DNA of 64,000 bases. It comes from Deinandra increscens subsp. villosa. Taxonomy: Eukaryota > Streptophyta > Magnoliopsida > Asterales > Asteraceae. Positions 1-11,685 of this stretch are shown here, piece after piece. Both the position numbers and the translations under genes were made by a program. The stretch is taken from assembly GCA_039602395.1 (NCBI GenBank), contig JBCNJP010000019.1, positions 4,718,335 to 4,782,334 of the forward strand. Reading direction: 5' to 3'. Each line of letters opens with the position of its first letter. Positions within the stretch are counted from its first letter, which is position 1. Under the pieces are notes generated by a model. The model worked only from the letters and a program-made list of their open reading frames with translations, was not told the origin of the DNA and did not search any database.

Positions 1-1065
1 ACCATCTAATGGTGGAGAATATTAAAATTAACTTCCCAAGGTTGCTTATCAACTCCCCTTTAGGATTTTGCAACTAAAAAATCCATAATTTTAGCCCCTC
101 TCTTTCACGTGTGTTGCCACTAATCCACCATCTGATGGTGGAGAAAATCAAAACTATCATCATGAGGATTGCTCCCTTTTAAGGAGTCTATAATCAAAAT
201 ATTCGAAATATCGGCCCCTCTCATGACGATGATCTTCAACTACCATAAATCCATAATCGTGCTCGAATCCCACAACGGATGCATCAAGGTATCCCGATAT
301 TAGAAGCAATGCTTGTATGCTTCTATTGACTGCGCGTGGTTGGTTCGGATGGTGTTTGGTGGTGGATGTTCGGAAAGGGGTGGTCGCCGGTAGGTGGTCA
401 GATGATGGTGGTTCCCGGTTGTGAGTTATCTGATGGAATTTTTCCCTAATATCAAGCATCCTATTTCAAGTTATTTTTATTTAAGGGTTATTTTGTCATT
501 AAGAGAAATTTCATTAATTATGGGTAAATATGCAATTAAATTTATGGGTTGGGTAAATATGCAATAAGGATCCAAAATAGGGGGAAATATGCAATTTTCA
601 AAAAAAAAAAAAAAGGAGTAAAATATATTCTGATTGACAAATGTCCATTAGCATCTAACCAAAGCTAGATTTCATAACTAAATATTAAAACCGTTATGTA
701 AACCAATTTTAACAAACATATCATGTATAGTTTTTAGAAAATTCTAATGAATTTAACAAGTGGGTTTCTAAGATGTAGATGATCTTCGGTTAAGACTAGG
801 ATGAAACTGGACTGGAGTCAAAACGATGTTACAATTTGACTTTTAGTCGCGACTCTAGACCAAAACAAAAAAAATACTAAATAATTTAACCTGACTTGAT
901 AAGAAGCTACACCGCAAGATGCGGCTCGGTCATAACCCAGTCGCAATCCACTTCCCAATCATGCGCGGCTCAAGTCCACAACCAACATTATCATCAATTG
1001 CATCCCTCTTCAATCACGGCTTAAGCTCCATACAATTCGGTGTAGTGTAATTTTTAAAACAAAAC
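1..1065. other. Intergenic, no supported gene
   Basis: No gene is supported here. A near-palindrome, CCACCATCTGATGGTGG, lies near 125-141 and a diverged copy lies at the very start of the window. The stretch at about 480-600, with repeated 'aaatatgcaat' phrases, resembles the reverse complement of about 56350-56450 and is probably an old dispersed repeat. An open frame of about 100 codons on the minus strand (160-459) has no recognisable domain. Confidence 0.5.
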
Positions 1066-1067
1066 AA

Positions 1068-1342
1068 CATGTGTTTGTTCCTTTCGCCTTTGACACCTTC
1101 GGCCATCTAGAGACAGAGGCGGTGGCCATGTTGAACAGGATCCAGAAAGTCATGCGCGGGAATAGTACGACCTCTAGATTGAAGAATGTTGTTTTTATAC
1201 GGCTAGGGTTTGCTATTCAAAAGGGGTTGGCGGCGCAGCTTGTTGCCCGCCTTCCCAGCGTATTGACTTAAGTCGTGTATGTTTATTTTGTATTTCAATT
1301 AACATAAAAGAAACCCGATTCACGTAAAAAAAAAAACAAAAA
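1068..1342 (+). mobile_element. 5'-truncated LINE-like element, copy 1
   Basis: An open frame (about 1071-1271) encodes the C-terminus of a retroelement polyprotein, with the phrases PFAFDTFG, NVVFIRLGFAIQKGLAAQLV and ARLPS before the stop. A second copy at about 27755-27945 shares the same ending and the following 'gtcgtgtatg' untranslated segment. Both copies end in an A-rich tail, which marks a non-LTR retrotransposon 3' end. I take it for the C-terminal tail of a plant LINE polyprotein, possibly RTE clade, from memory of similar tails; no catalytic reverse-transcriptase motif is present. There is no ATG, so this is a dead 5'-truncated insertion. No target duplication was found. Confidence 0.6.
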
Positions 1343-1911
1343 AAAACAAAGCTAATTAAGTTGTCTTAATAAACAAAGTCCAACATCCTTACTGTATTAT
1401 TATGTATTAACATTTACCGCACACTTCCAACTTTTCTAGCAAACACTTTTTGGGTTTATGACTTCTTTTAAGATTAATAGATAGAGTTGAATTCACGATA
1501 AAACACCGTCGTAAATGTGAAGAGATCAAAAGAGATTATGTTCAATGGGTTTATAAATCCGTGGAGATAACCCATTTGTTTCCGTTATATTTATAATTAT
1601 GCCAACTGTTTTTATTTTTTTCTATTCGGCACCGAAATCGGTAACCTTAGACAACCATACCCCCTCCTTAAGCAAACAAATTTCGGCATCCAAATTTGGT
1701 TTTTTCGGCATATGGTTGCCGAGAACTTTGTGTGTGTTGATGGTAGTCCCCACTTCACAAACCTACCCAATTTTGTCTAAACATCATTCTACAACCATAC
1801 CCATCACCAAAACATCAAACTCTACATACTTTTCTCTCTCTTGTTGGCACCATTTGATTGGTTAATTTTAATGTTTCAAACTTTGTTTAGGCAACCATAC
1901 CCCCATCCTTA
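1343..1911. repeat. Direct repeats flanking the Harbinger element
   Basis: The phrase acaaccataccccc, with slight variation, occurs near 1653 and again near 1891, each time followed by 'tcctta'. The second copy directly abuts the TTA target site of the PIF/Harbinger element. These may be remnants of an older element into which the Harbinger copy inserted. There is no coding evidence: the short open frame at 1599-1865 has no recognisable domain. Confidence 0.4.
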
Positions 1912-2215
1912 GACTATCCCCATCAACAATCTCCACAACCCAATCTTTTAATAAAAAAAATACTTTCTCTCTCCTCCACCTATACAATCAAATCTAACTT
2001 ATTTTTACACTCACACTCACAATCCAATCCAATCTAAATCTTTATTATATAAATATGATTAACAATTATTTATATGTATTATGTAATTATTTTATTTTGC
2101 TAGAAAGAAATTAATTAAAAAAAATTAGAAATAAGATAAAAATATAAAAACATAAAAAAATTATTTTACATTACAAGCATACTTAATAAATAGATAAACC
2201 AAGTTACAATTGTAA

Positions 2216-2850
2216 TTATTCATCAACGGAACGATTTTGCCACACGTGCTCAATTAGATCGTTTTTTAAAGCACTGTGAGTTTCTCTGTTGCGAAGTTGT
2301 GCCCTATTGGTCATGTATCTTGATAGGTCTGCAACTCGATCCATAGAGAATTGAACATGTTCAACATCTTTAGTAGAGCTATTTTGAAATTCAGATAGAT
2401 CATAATAGTGAAGATATGTGTCGCGTTCATCCTCAACGATCATATTATGAATGATTATACATGCAATCATAACTTTTCCCATCATCTCTTTGTCCCACAC
2501 AAGACATGGGTGTCGAAGAAATGCAAACCGAGCTTGTAGAACTCCAAATGCACGTTCAACATCTTTTCTAACCGCCTCTTGTTTCTTAGCAAATAGCTTG
2601 TGCTTGCGAAGTTGTGGAGAAGTTATCGACTTGACAAAGGCAGCCCATGAAGGATATATACCGTCAGTGAGATAATAAGCCATATTGTAATCTCGACCAT
2701 TTATAGTGTAACTCACATTTGGTGCTTGACCTGACAATACATCGTCAAAAAGAGGGGATCGGTCGAGAACGTTGATGTCATTGCACGTACCTGGTGTTCC
2801 AAAGAATGCATGCCATATCCATAGGTCATATGATGCAACAGCTTCTAAAA
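2216..2850 (-). pseudogene. Harbinger-type DDE transposase, C-terminal part
   Basis: This is the catalytic C-terminal portion of a HARBI1-like nuclease that would cut and rejoin element ends in the nucleus. Reading inward from about 2850 I see SYDLWIWHAFFG, then NDINVL (second catalytic Asp), YYLTDGIYPSW, and VERAFGVLQARF (catalytic Glu) followed by the usual IIIHNMIVEDE block. The frame is open from a stop near 2865 but has no ATG before the conserved block. The N-terminal helix-turn-helix and the region of the first catalytic Asp are missing. A 'tttttag' just upstream could be a splice acceptor, but the remaining 250 bp to the accessory gene cannot hold the missing exon. I call it an internally deleted, inactive transposase. 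Confidence 0.85.
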
Positions 2851-3098
2851 AATATGTTAAATATCATACTCTATTTATACAAGATAATATCTGATCCGTT
2901 TATCTATATAAAATCCAAGCATCCAATAAAATCATGTCAAGTGGAAAACCTTGATTTTAATCAAATACATAATCAAATATTTTACACATACTAGACGATG
3001 CAGTACAATCTTACACATACATGAAAGCAAAGTAGACAATCAAATATCTTACAAATGCATTAAAACAAGCTGGAAATAAAACAACCACAAGACCAGAA

Positions 3099-4109
3099 TC
3101 AGTTTCCATACAACGTCGAAATTAGAAAACGTTTCATGTTTTCTTCTTCAGTCGACAAGTCTGTCCTTTGTAATAACGTGTTCAGATGAAGACTTTGCAT
3201 TTTCTTTAACTCAAGTTCTTCCTTCTTTTGTTCTCTTTCTTGTCTCTTTTGCTCCCTTTCTTCTCTTTTGAGTTCCTTTTGTTGGTCTAACTCGATTCTT
3301 TTTTTCATGACTTCAACTTCATTACCTCGAGCAAACCTTAGTTCACGAAGTTCTTCAATAAATTCATTAGAAACCTTACTTTTTCCCTTTTTCTTAACTG
3401 CATCTCTACCAAATGGACGTTCAATAGTTGAAGCAACACTTTTTGGGGTTTCTGGGTTTGAATAGTCACCTTCTTCAGTAGTTCTTGATCTTTTCGCACT
3501 ACCACCACTTTCTTCATTATCCTCTTCACATTCAGGACGAGTGCGTGTTGTGTCACGACTTTGCAGTAACTCCCATTTGGGGTGTTTACACATAACCTCA
3601 TTAAAAACAACATATTCCAAAAACTTGCCTTTCATTACTTGCTGATAAATTATATGAGCTTCACGCTCAATATCGCTATGGCTCATTCCACTCCTTCCTC
3701 GACGATATGCCTCCCGATATGCAGCAATCCACTTCTGGGCATTTGTATTCAGTCGTGAAACACGACCTTTCATTTGATTTTCATTCCTTACACCAAGCTT
3801 TCCTGGATTTTCGGCCCGAGCTTCATCGTAGTATTTCTTTACTCGGGTCCAAAATGATTCTTTCTTTTGGTTTTTGCCACGAGTGGCATCCTCGCTAACC
3901 ATACACCATGCCGACATTAAAGCAACATCTTCAGCAGTTTCCCATCTAGTGCTTCGTGATTCATCGTGAGTATTTTGTGAAGTGTGAGGACTTTCACTGA
4001 CAGGTATTTGACTGGAATTTGAAAAAAACTGGGAGTTGTCGTAGTTTTGAGTATTAGGATAATCAGTAGAATCTTCAAGATTATAAACATTCGTAAACGA
4101 ATGATTCAT
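3099..4109 (-). CDS. Harbinger accessory protein (Myb/trihelix ORF1)
   Basis: This intact 336-residue frame starts at an ATG just inside the element's right end. In plant PIF/Harbinger elements such an ORF1 protein binds DNA and helps import the transposase. Residues about 55-150 form a Myb/SANT-like domain with RWETAEDVALMSAWCMVSED, then FWTRVKKYYDEARAENP and NQMKGRVSRLN. The C-terminus (about 255-330) is a highly charged Lys/Glu coiled coil typical of NAM-associated proteins. Plant genome annotations often list such genes as glutathione S-transferase T3-like or hypothetical, which is misleading because there is no GST fold here. Nothing breaks the frame, unlike its neighbour the transposase. 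Confidence 0.85.
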   Translation of the reverse strand: MNHSFTNVYNLEDSTDYPNTQNYDNSQFFSNSSQIPVSESPHTSQNTHDESRSTRWETAEDVALMSAWCMVSEDATRGKNQKKESFWTRVKKYYDEARAENPGKLGVRNENQMKGRVSRLNTNAQKWIAAYREAYRRGRSGMSHSDIEREAHIIYQQVMKGKFLEYVVFNEVMCKHPKWELLQSRDTTRTRPECEEDNEESGGSAKRSRTTEEGDYSNPETPKSVASTIERPFGRDAVKKKGKSKVSNEFIEELRELRFARGNEVEVMKKRIELDQQKELKREEREQKRQEREQKKEELELKKMQSLHLNTLLQRTDLSTEEENMKRFLISTLYGN

Positions 4110-4742
4110 TGTAGGAATAAGAAAATCAAAAGAGGTTGAAAGTTGAAGATGGAGAATAAGATATAGGTATGAAGTAATGTTTGTGTAAAGAGCTTATTTA
4201 TATAGGATATTTCATAAGTTTTAATAATTATTGTATAAGATAATGTTGGTTTTTCTGGATATTTTATCAAAAAAAAATCTAACACACCGATGGTATAGTG
4301 CCACGTGGCAGATAATATAAAAAAAAGATAAGATAAAGTGATAAACGATTAAATTTTATATATTTATTTTATGCTAAAAATATTTTTTTTAAAACATCTC
4401 CGTTTTTAATAAATTTTATACCGTGATGTTCAGAAAAAAAAACTAGAAAAGAGTATGTGTTTAGATATTTTTAAAATTGTTAAACATTGCAAGTTATTTC
4501 AAATAAACAAGATTATGTATAAAATAAATAGGTTGAAAGATAATAAAAAAAAAGAAATTAAAAAAGTAACCATATCATATTGTTACATGTGGAAGGGGAA
4601 TGGTCCAAATATTCTTCACAATCTCCGCTCGGCAGAGAGAAGAGATTGGGGGAGATTGGCTTGATTTTTTGATTTTTCTTTTCTTTTTTAATCCATGGCC
4701 CCACCAATCCTCAACAATCGATTGTTGATGGGGATAGTCTTA

Positions 4743-4969
4743 GGTCCTTAATCTAGAAAAGAGAGAGGAAAAAAATATAGCTAGCTATAGGTGGTTCATG
4801 TATTGTTGATTTACTCTCCGTAATCGGTCACATTCTCAAATTAGGAGTGTACGGATTAGCTTTAATGAAAACAACATTTAAATAAAGCTTTCTCGAAGGA
4901 AGTTTTAGATTACAATAAAGTTAACAAAATGTCTTGATACGACAAACCAAACACTCTTTCGGTATTAAC
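4743..4969. other. Short AT-rich spacer
   Basis: No gene or element was recognised between the Harbinger right target site and the poly(A) end of the LINE. Confidence 0.5.
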
Positions 4970-5768
4970 TTTTTTTTTCTTTTTTAACAGCAATCTCATT
5001 ACCACCAGGCAAAAAAGTACACCCTCCCTAGCGAGCAGCTAGGAGAGAAAACAACAAAGAAACAGAACCCAACATCCACAGGGGCTTACATCTTGAAATT
5101 GTCTCATGTATCCCAACTAAGACTAGCCCATTTACATATATGTTTGACCCATAAAAAACTCAAATATTTAACTTCCTTGAAGATGTTGGAGATGATCGGT
5201 TTCTTCTTTTGAAAGGTGGCTTCGTTCCTCGATTTCCAAAGCGCCCAACAAGTAGTAAGAATAATAGCATAAAAGATCATCTTAGCTTTTCTATCAAAGT
5301 GCGAGTCTTCAATCAACTTGAGAAGGTCTTCTAACTCAAAAGCATAAATCGGGGGGACCTTGCACCATCTCGCAACCAACCGCCACACCCCCGCAGCCAC
5401 TCTGCAGCCCATCATCACATGGAATGCAGATTCAGCCTCCTCGCCACATAAAATACAGTTCGGATCATCGATGAACACTTGTCTACGAGCAAGAGCTTCC
5501 TTGATGGCTATACGGTCCTTAAGACTCCTCCAAAAATGAATGTTTACTTTGTTGGGAACAAGCCTATTCCAAAGCATAATAATACCTTCCACCGGGCTTT
5601 GGATCCTTTGGCATAGCTTCTTCACACTCGCCACCGAGAAAACTCCGCTACTATCCCCACTCCAAGAGCAGCTGTCCCCCTAAACATGGATAAGGCCCTT
5701 CAGGTCCACAGAGTCCTCCTTAAGCAAATTAACCACTTTAAAAATATTAACCCAAGTCCCTCCCAACT
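4970..5768 (-). mobile_element. L1-type LINE, 3' end only
   Basis: Read on the minus strand, this is the 3' end of a plant L1-like retrotransposon: the end of ORF2 (5104-5679), a 3' untranslated region ending in 'gagattgctgtt', and a poly(A) tail (plus-strand T run at 4970-4986). The element is 5'-truncated. Its upstream side is cut off at 5768 by the hAT copy starting at 5769, and no LINE sequence is recognised beyond that copy. The 3' tail word TTGCTGTTAAAAAA is also found at the end of the SINE at 26285-26560. Confidence 0.8.
5104..5679 (-). pseudogene. LINE ORF2 C-terminus with zinc-binding domain
   Basis: The frame is open from a stop at 5680-5682 to the natural end. It reads WSGDSSGVFSV, then the zf-RVT domain seen at the end of plant LINE reverse transcriptases: WNRLVPNKVNIHFWR and CILCGEEAESAFHVMMGC (CxxC...H...C ligands), followed by FYAIILTTCWALWKSRNEATF. 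The reverse-transcriptase and endonuclease domains are absent because the copy is 5'-truncated. Upstream of the stop the sequence still looks coding in another register (phrases like TWVNIF), so the copy has also picked up at least one frameshift or nonsense change. It is non-functional. Confidence 0.85.
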
Positions 5769-6806
5769 CAGGGGCGGATCTAGTATGGATCCATCAGGTT
5801 CATGAGAACATAATGATTTTTGAATTTTTAGTAGAATTATATATAATAAAAAGTATGGGCGAATCCTCATATACAATGAGGAGTGAATCCAAGTAACAAA
5901 TGCTCTTATCAACTGGTTCGCAGCGCGAGTTATAACTTTCAGCTACCGGGTTCGACTCTTTAATCTTGTATGTTTCTTTCCCAACTTAAACAATGTATAT
6001 TAGGACATTAGGGTTTTTATTAAACCTTCCTAACACAAATCATAACACAGATGTCGCACTTAACTCAAACCCTCATCCCTCGCCCTTCTCTATCACTCAC
6101 TACCTCAGCCCTCTTGATCTTTCTTCTTGCTCTCCTCCGATGACAGGAGGCCGGTGATTGTATCCTCCGGCGACCCTCTCACTGCCTCACTCTCGCAGTC
6201 TCGGATCTCTCACAGGTAAGTTAACAAGAAAATTGAAAACCTTTGGACTTTGTTTGTTAATTGATTACTTTATTGATTATGTTCTTGAATAGTTAAATTT
6301 GTTCTTAAATTTGATGAGTGTTTTAGTCTAGGCTGTCTAGCTGTAAACGATTGGTCATTGTCTGGTTTTAAGTGATCATTACAGCTAGATAACCTAGACT
6401 TCAATTGGTTCCATGAAACAACATAATGAGGGTCACACGTGTAATCCGTTATCTTCTCAAAAACTTGCTCTTTCCTTTTAAAATCACACTTTGAGTAGCT
6501 TTCCTCATGGAAGAAAGTAACCGAGGATAATTCTTATAATGGTCTATCAAGACTTTAACACAACTGCCCTCAAGATAGCCCAACACCTAGTTTACAAAGT
6601 CAATCAGTAAATCAAAAATGTTGTTTACTCTTATTTTGTTAGATGTTAATGCATTTGTGAAATTGTGAATTAGGTATATTCCTGTTGTTGTTGTGTGATC
6701 AACTTACCCGACACGAACCGACTAAACTGAAAATTTTGACATTTAATTGATATAATTCCGACCACCGAAAAAATGAGCCCAATGAAAGAAATTTATGGAT
6801 CCGCCC
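5769..6806 (+). mobile_element. Non-autonomous hAT element, family B copy 1
   Basis: The left end is CAGGGGCGGATCTAG at 5769; the right end (about 6796-6806) reads GGATCCGCCC and lacks the last few bases of the consensus CTG. Family membership is shown by the 52180-53436 element, which is alike at both ends when reverse-complemented: the 'ttccgaccaccgaaaaa' block at one end, and a C/T-rich leader 'ggcgaccctctcactg' followed by a GTAAGTT splice donor (near 6215-6224) at the other. What remains is a promoter-leader-first-intron stub with no transposase. No clean 8-bp target duplication was found, consistent with loss of the right tip. The 70-codon frame at 5700-5912 is fortuitous. Confidence 0.7.
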
Positions 6807-9279
6807 AGGTCTGAAGTCTAACATGTAGGGTCCATATAATTTAGGATAAATGTGTGTAACTAGTGGTTTAATTGTTCATGCATTGCGGTTGGAACATTGT
6901 TGATAAACAAAACGGTTCCGTAATGAAATCACACACGGCTTGGTGTTAAAAACAGCATAAATATCAACTTAGAGAGCAAAGCCAGAGTAGACTAAAAATG
7001 TAAAAGTACATTAGCATATAATTCATATCGTACATCAGGATGCCCACAGATTTTAAAATACGAAAAAACAAATAAAAATAGGTCGCAGCAGCTAGAACAC
7101 CAATGCAGAACACTAAAGCATTTCCTATCATAAAACCAACAGGTAGAGGCGTCAAAAAAAATTAAAAGGAGAAATAAAAAAGGAAAAAAATTAGAAGAAT
7201 ACAGAATCCGAACTTGGATAAATCTGAAGTTGCGTATCACTTTCAGATCAAAATTGTTTGGGGTTTATTCCAAATACATCAATCGAATAAAATCAAATTT
7301 CTAATCAAGATTTTTGTAGGTGTTTCTGTTGCAGAGAATCCGTGAACCAAAGAGATATCGAATTAGGGATGATGGAGCGTATATAAGATAACTGCAATTT
7401 TAGTTATCTAAAATGAATTTTGAATTAAATTGCCCAAAATATACATTTGGTCATTTCAAAATTCAAAGGTTAATTTTCGGACCAAAACATAATCTTATGC
7501 ATTGTTATTGAAGCAATTTGATTAAATATAAAAAAAAATCCAGCTCGACCCTAACTAGTTCTTTCCCTTGAACACCATCAGGGGTTGCTGCTCATGGATC
7601 GCGTTTCTCCCAGGGGCACTACCCCCTTGGATCCCTTGATAGTCTTAATGAACTTCAAACAAACGTACACACTTGTTTGAAAATCATATCAATCTCAAAT
7701 ACACTAAAATATCTAACAAAGCAATGTGAACCAGTTCTTTTTTTTTTTTTGGGGGGGGGGGGGGGGGTACGTGAAGCGAACTCTTGCAACCGCCATAGAA
7801 GTTCTATGCTCTATATAGTTGCACCGAATCAATGTTTAGTTTTGATCGATGCATTAAGGTATACACTATTGTATATTAATTCCATATTAAATATATCGAT
7901 ACGTTTATAAGTTATACTACTTTATATGGTTATTTTTTATTTTGTAGTACTTAAGTTACAACGAGCTAAAATTATAAAAGTAAAATGAATATGAACAAAT
8001 AAGAAAATGATTACATTATTTTTTAAATTTTAGAAGTCACTAACTCACTATTGAAACTAGTTTTCAGTTATGGGAACGAGAACGAATTGGTTTGGACTTG
8101 GATTACAACTACAGAAGAATAATTAACTCGGCCACAAAAACAATTAGTTGGTTTTAGTGGTGAGCTATTGGGCTAGTAAGAAAAGTTGCCCACAGGCCCA
8201 TACCGTGATTTAGGAGGGGTAAAAAGAAATCCCTAGGCGGTAGCATGATAGAGAGTGAAGTGTATGGATGACAATGAAACCCGAATCCGATAGAAAAACC
8301 GAAAACCCAACACAAATAAAACAGGTATGGAGCCAGGTATGAGAATACTTTTGAATATTTTCGTGAGTATGGGACATGTATGTGAATCGCATATGTTGGT
8401 TGAGAATTGCTCGGGAATTCATTGATAATGATAATGACTTTTACCCGCCCCAATTACCCGATACTATATACCCGTTTTCCCGATTATATACCTGCTATAG
8501 TTTTCTTTGTTTAATTTATTTATTTTAAGTATATATTGTATGAATTTATTTAATAATTTTTATTTTTATCTACAATACTAAGTTTTTTGTTAAAAACATT
8601 GATATACATATTATTAATTCTACGTATGTTTAGTTCTCTGAGATTTTATTATAAGTTATCAAATTCTTAAATAAATAACTCATTTTAATATTATTTTTAT
8701 TTATGTTATCTGTGTGTGACACAATTGAATAAATTTTATGTTTTATTATAAACATGGGCATTTAATTAAACCAATTAAACATGTTATCCTGATCGCAACC
8801 TGTTTTTTTTTTACCGTTGAATTTTTCACAATAATGACAATTATATTAAAAAAAATCGTAATTGTTCTATAATCATAGAATAGTCAAGACAACCCGAATT
8901 ATCATCTCATAACGACAATATTGGCAAACAATATGAGACTTTTATTCAACATCCTCGTAATGTCTGTAATTATTATAGGTGTTGTATCTGAAGAGGGGGA
9001 AGTTCACAACTAAAGGCAACACGAGCTCAACTAAATAGAGATCCTAAAACCACCCACGATCATTGATGGTATATTTACTTGGACGATATGTGTATGTTAA
9101 ATTGTATAGAGTCCAGAAGACCAAAATATAGAAAAGTCAAAGTAGCTTAGGAATCTACTAGGAAGGATATCGAACAACGTTTAGTGTTCATAAGAAATAT
9201 TGGCACATAATACAACCTGACTTGAGCATGGGAACCCGAAAGTGTTATAAAGGTTATGTACACATGCATCATATTATAT
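6807..9279. other. Intergenic, no supported gene
   Basis: I found no gene. A minus-strand frame at 6964-7155 predicts a hydrophobic 63-residue peptide, but it has no recognisable family and begins at a doubtful start. A striking homopolymer junction, about 13 T followed by 16 G, lies at 7738-7766. The rest is AT-rich with scattered low-complexity runs. Confidence 0.5.
7738..7766 (+). repeat. Homopolymer junction T13-G16
   Basis: A run of T directly abuts a run of about 16 G (7751-7766). Such a tract can form a G-quadruplex and is also a place where assembly length errors are common. Confidence 0.9.
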
Positions 9280-10110
9280 AATATAACAATTTTGATTTGA
9301 AAGAAATAGTATATTTATAGTTATTTTTAATTTGACCACAACTTTTTTATTCTTTTACACTTTAGGCCTTTCTTTTGTTTTACTTTGATCATATAACACT
9401 TCTAGAATTTTTTAACTTGGCCACAAACTTTTTGTATTTTAACATTAATCACAAAAGTTTTAGTGCTTTTCACTTTGGCCACAAAGTATAGGATTTTTTT
9501 AACTTTAGACACATTTTTTTATAATTTTATACTTTACGATGAAAGGTTACACTTTTACGTTTTATACCTATTAACTTTTATACTTTCGTTTTTTAGCATA
9601 CTTTCAAGAAACTTTTGTAGTTATATGTTTTATTACCCTTAAGTTTTTAACTTTTGTTATGTTGTTTTTTAAATTTTGTCGTCTTCTACTTTAACCACGA
9701 AACTTTTATAATTTTACATTTTATACCCTTTAGGTTTTCAACTTTATTATACTTTTAGAGTTTTTGATTTTGACGACGACTTTTTATAGTTTTATACTTC
9801 GACGACACAACTTTTAGACTTTGACTTTTTATTCCCTAAAATTTCCTACTTTAATTTTCTGATATACTTTTTTTTTATAGTTTTATACTTTAACGACATA
9901 ACTTTTAGACATTGACATTTTATTCCCCTAAAATTTCCTACTTTCATTTTTTAGTATGCTTTTAATAATTTTATACTTTCACCGCAAAACTTTTAGACTT
10001 TTAGGTTTTAACCCCTTAACTTTTCTACTTTCGCTTTTTAGCATACTTTTAAAGTTTTCGACTTGGGTCAATACTTTTTTTTAGTTTATACTTTCACCAC
10101 ATTAAAACGT
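9280..10110. repeat. Degenerate AT-rich tandem repeat tract
   Basis: The phrases 'ttatactttcac', 'aaaacttttagac', 'tttctacttt' and 'tagcatactttt' recur in the same order at intervals of roughly 70-130 bp. This looks like a decayed tandem array with strong strand composition bias (T and C rich against A and G). No coding potential. Period and copy number need a dot plot. Confidence 0.6.
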
Positions 10111-11685
10111 TTTTTACTTGAACTGACGGTTAAATGGATGGCCTGTCGCGAAGCGTAGGTGAGTCACAAGATCAAATAAAACTGAACGACATTGTTATTG
10201 CAGGCCTGCCGCAACGCGCGGGCGGGTCTGCAACTTGTTACATAATAATAGTGAGCTACTCGTGGGATGCGGCGGATAACACATACATTGGTAAAATATT
10301 TTAACAATTAATTGGTAAGTATCATATATATTTAAAGGTTTAATGAAAATTTATATTTATATAAAATAAAATGATTTTTAAAAAATAGTTAACCATTGTA
10401 TTTAATAACTTCTCTAAATTTTGCTATTAATTTGCTTATCCAGTTACTTTTTTTTATTAAATTACATAATGGACGACAAAGACGATTTTACCCATTAAAC
10501 CCTTAACTTTTTAGGTAAATGACAATTTTCTACTCTTCAAATCTCTATCCTAATAAAACAAATTGGTCAAATGTCACATGTTATCCCCACATTCATTTTC
10601 ATCACAATTTCTCGTTCATCTCCTCTATTAAATATTAATGATTTTAAATAATTATAATTTAAATAAATATAAAAAATTTAAATCTTCTTAATCTAATAAT
10701 TTCTTAAAAACTTAATAAACTACAATAAGATTTTAATTGTATCTTATCTTAAAATATAATTTATAATACTAAAATCTTCATTATTTTTTATTTATAATTT
10801 TAAATATTCATTATTTTTATTTTATGTGTGTATGTTTGAGAAAGTTTTATTATTTCTTATACGTTTACATTTAAACTTATATTTAAAAACATATAATATT
10901 ATTATATAGGAGGTTGTTAATTATATTATTTTTAAAACGTATTATGTAATACACGGGTTGATATAACTAGTATATTATAATATAATATAGATAAGTTTCA
11001 AAGATAGAAGTGATAATAATTTGTGGTTAGGCGTCGAAGATATGAAACTAGAAGAAGTTAATGAAGATGTAATTTAGTATTTGAAATAATATGAAAGGGA
11101 ATATATAGATGACTTTGTGAATGAAAAGAAATGGAAGCGGGTTATATTGTATTTATGGCAGAAAAAAAAGTCATAAAATGAAAAGAAATGGAAGCGGGTT
11201 ATATTGTATTTATAGCAGAAAAAAAAGTCGTAAATAGACTACCAACCAATTACAAACCACGTAAACCTCAACAACCTTTGAAATATTACCTAGCCAAAAG
11301 AAAGAGTCCTAAATAACCATGAGTTTCAACCTAAAATCCAACGTTCACGTTGACTATTTATTCAAACTCAATATACTACTAATTAAATAGATAAATAAAT
11401 CCTAAATAACCTTGTGACTTAATGACCACTAACACATGTCAAGATTATAGCCAACGGAACTAACTAGTTGATTACCATCAATAATTTAACAGGAAAACCA
11501 ATAACAATCTAATTTTATTGAACATTCCCTTTACAACTCAAGTGAATGAGGATGTAGTATGAAAGTAATACTTAATTTATATGTGTTTATTTGTTTTATA
11601 TATATTTAAAAAGTATGAAAGTAATATTTATTTAATAATTAAAAAAAAATCGTCACTATCAAAGGGGCAAACGCCTAGACAATAA
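10111..11685. other. Intergenic AT-rich DNA with one tandem duplication
   Basis: No gene is supported. At about 11119-11232 a unit of roughly 58 bp containing 'gaaatggaagcgggttat' is present twice in tandem, with few differences. GC-rich patches at about 10140-10220 ('cctgccgcaacgcgcgggcggg') resemble decayed transposon termini. Confidence 0.5.

Larger units (their letters stand above)
1912..4739 (-). mobile_element. PIF/Harbinger DNA transposon, internally deleted
   Basis: The 20-bp terminal inverted repeat GACTATCCCCATCAACAATC is at 1912-1931, and its exact reverse complement ends at 4739. The element is flanked on both sides by the 3-bp target duplication TTA (1909-1911 and 4740-4742), the superfamily's hallmark. 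It carries the two expected genes in the same orientation: a Myb/trihelix accessory ORF (3099-4109) and a DDE transposase (2216-2850). At 2.83 kb it is short for an autonomous plant element, and the transposase lacks its N-terminal half. It therefore cannot transpose alone, but could supply the accessory protein and be moved by a relative elsewhere in the genome. Confidence 0.93.

Noticed and set aside
5700..5912. 70-codon minus-strand frame
   Set aside because: Spans the junction between the LINE stub and hAT terminus; chimeric by chance.
6964..7155. Small hydrophobic membrane peptide
   Set aside because: No family resemblance and no supporting splice or start context.
7677..7910. 77-codon frame with glycine run
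   Set aside because: Created by the T13-G16 homopolymer.
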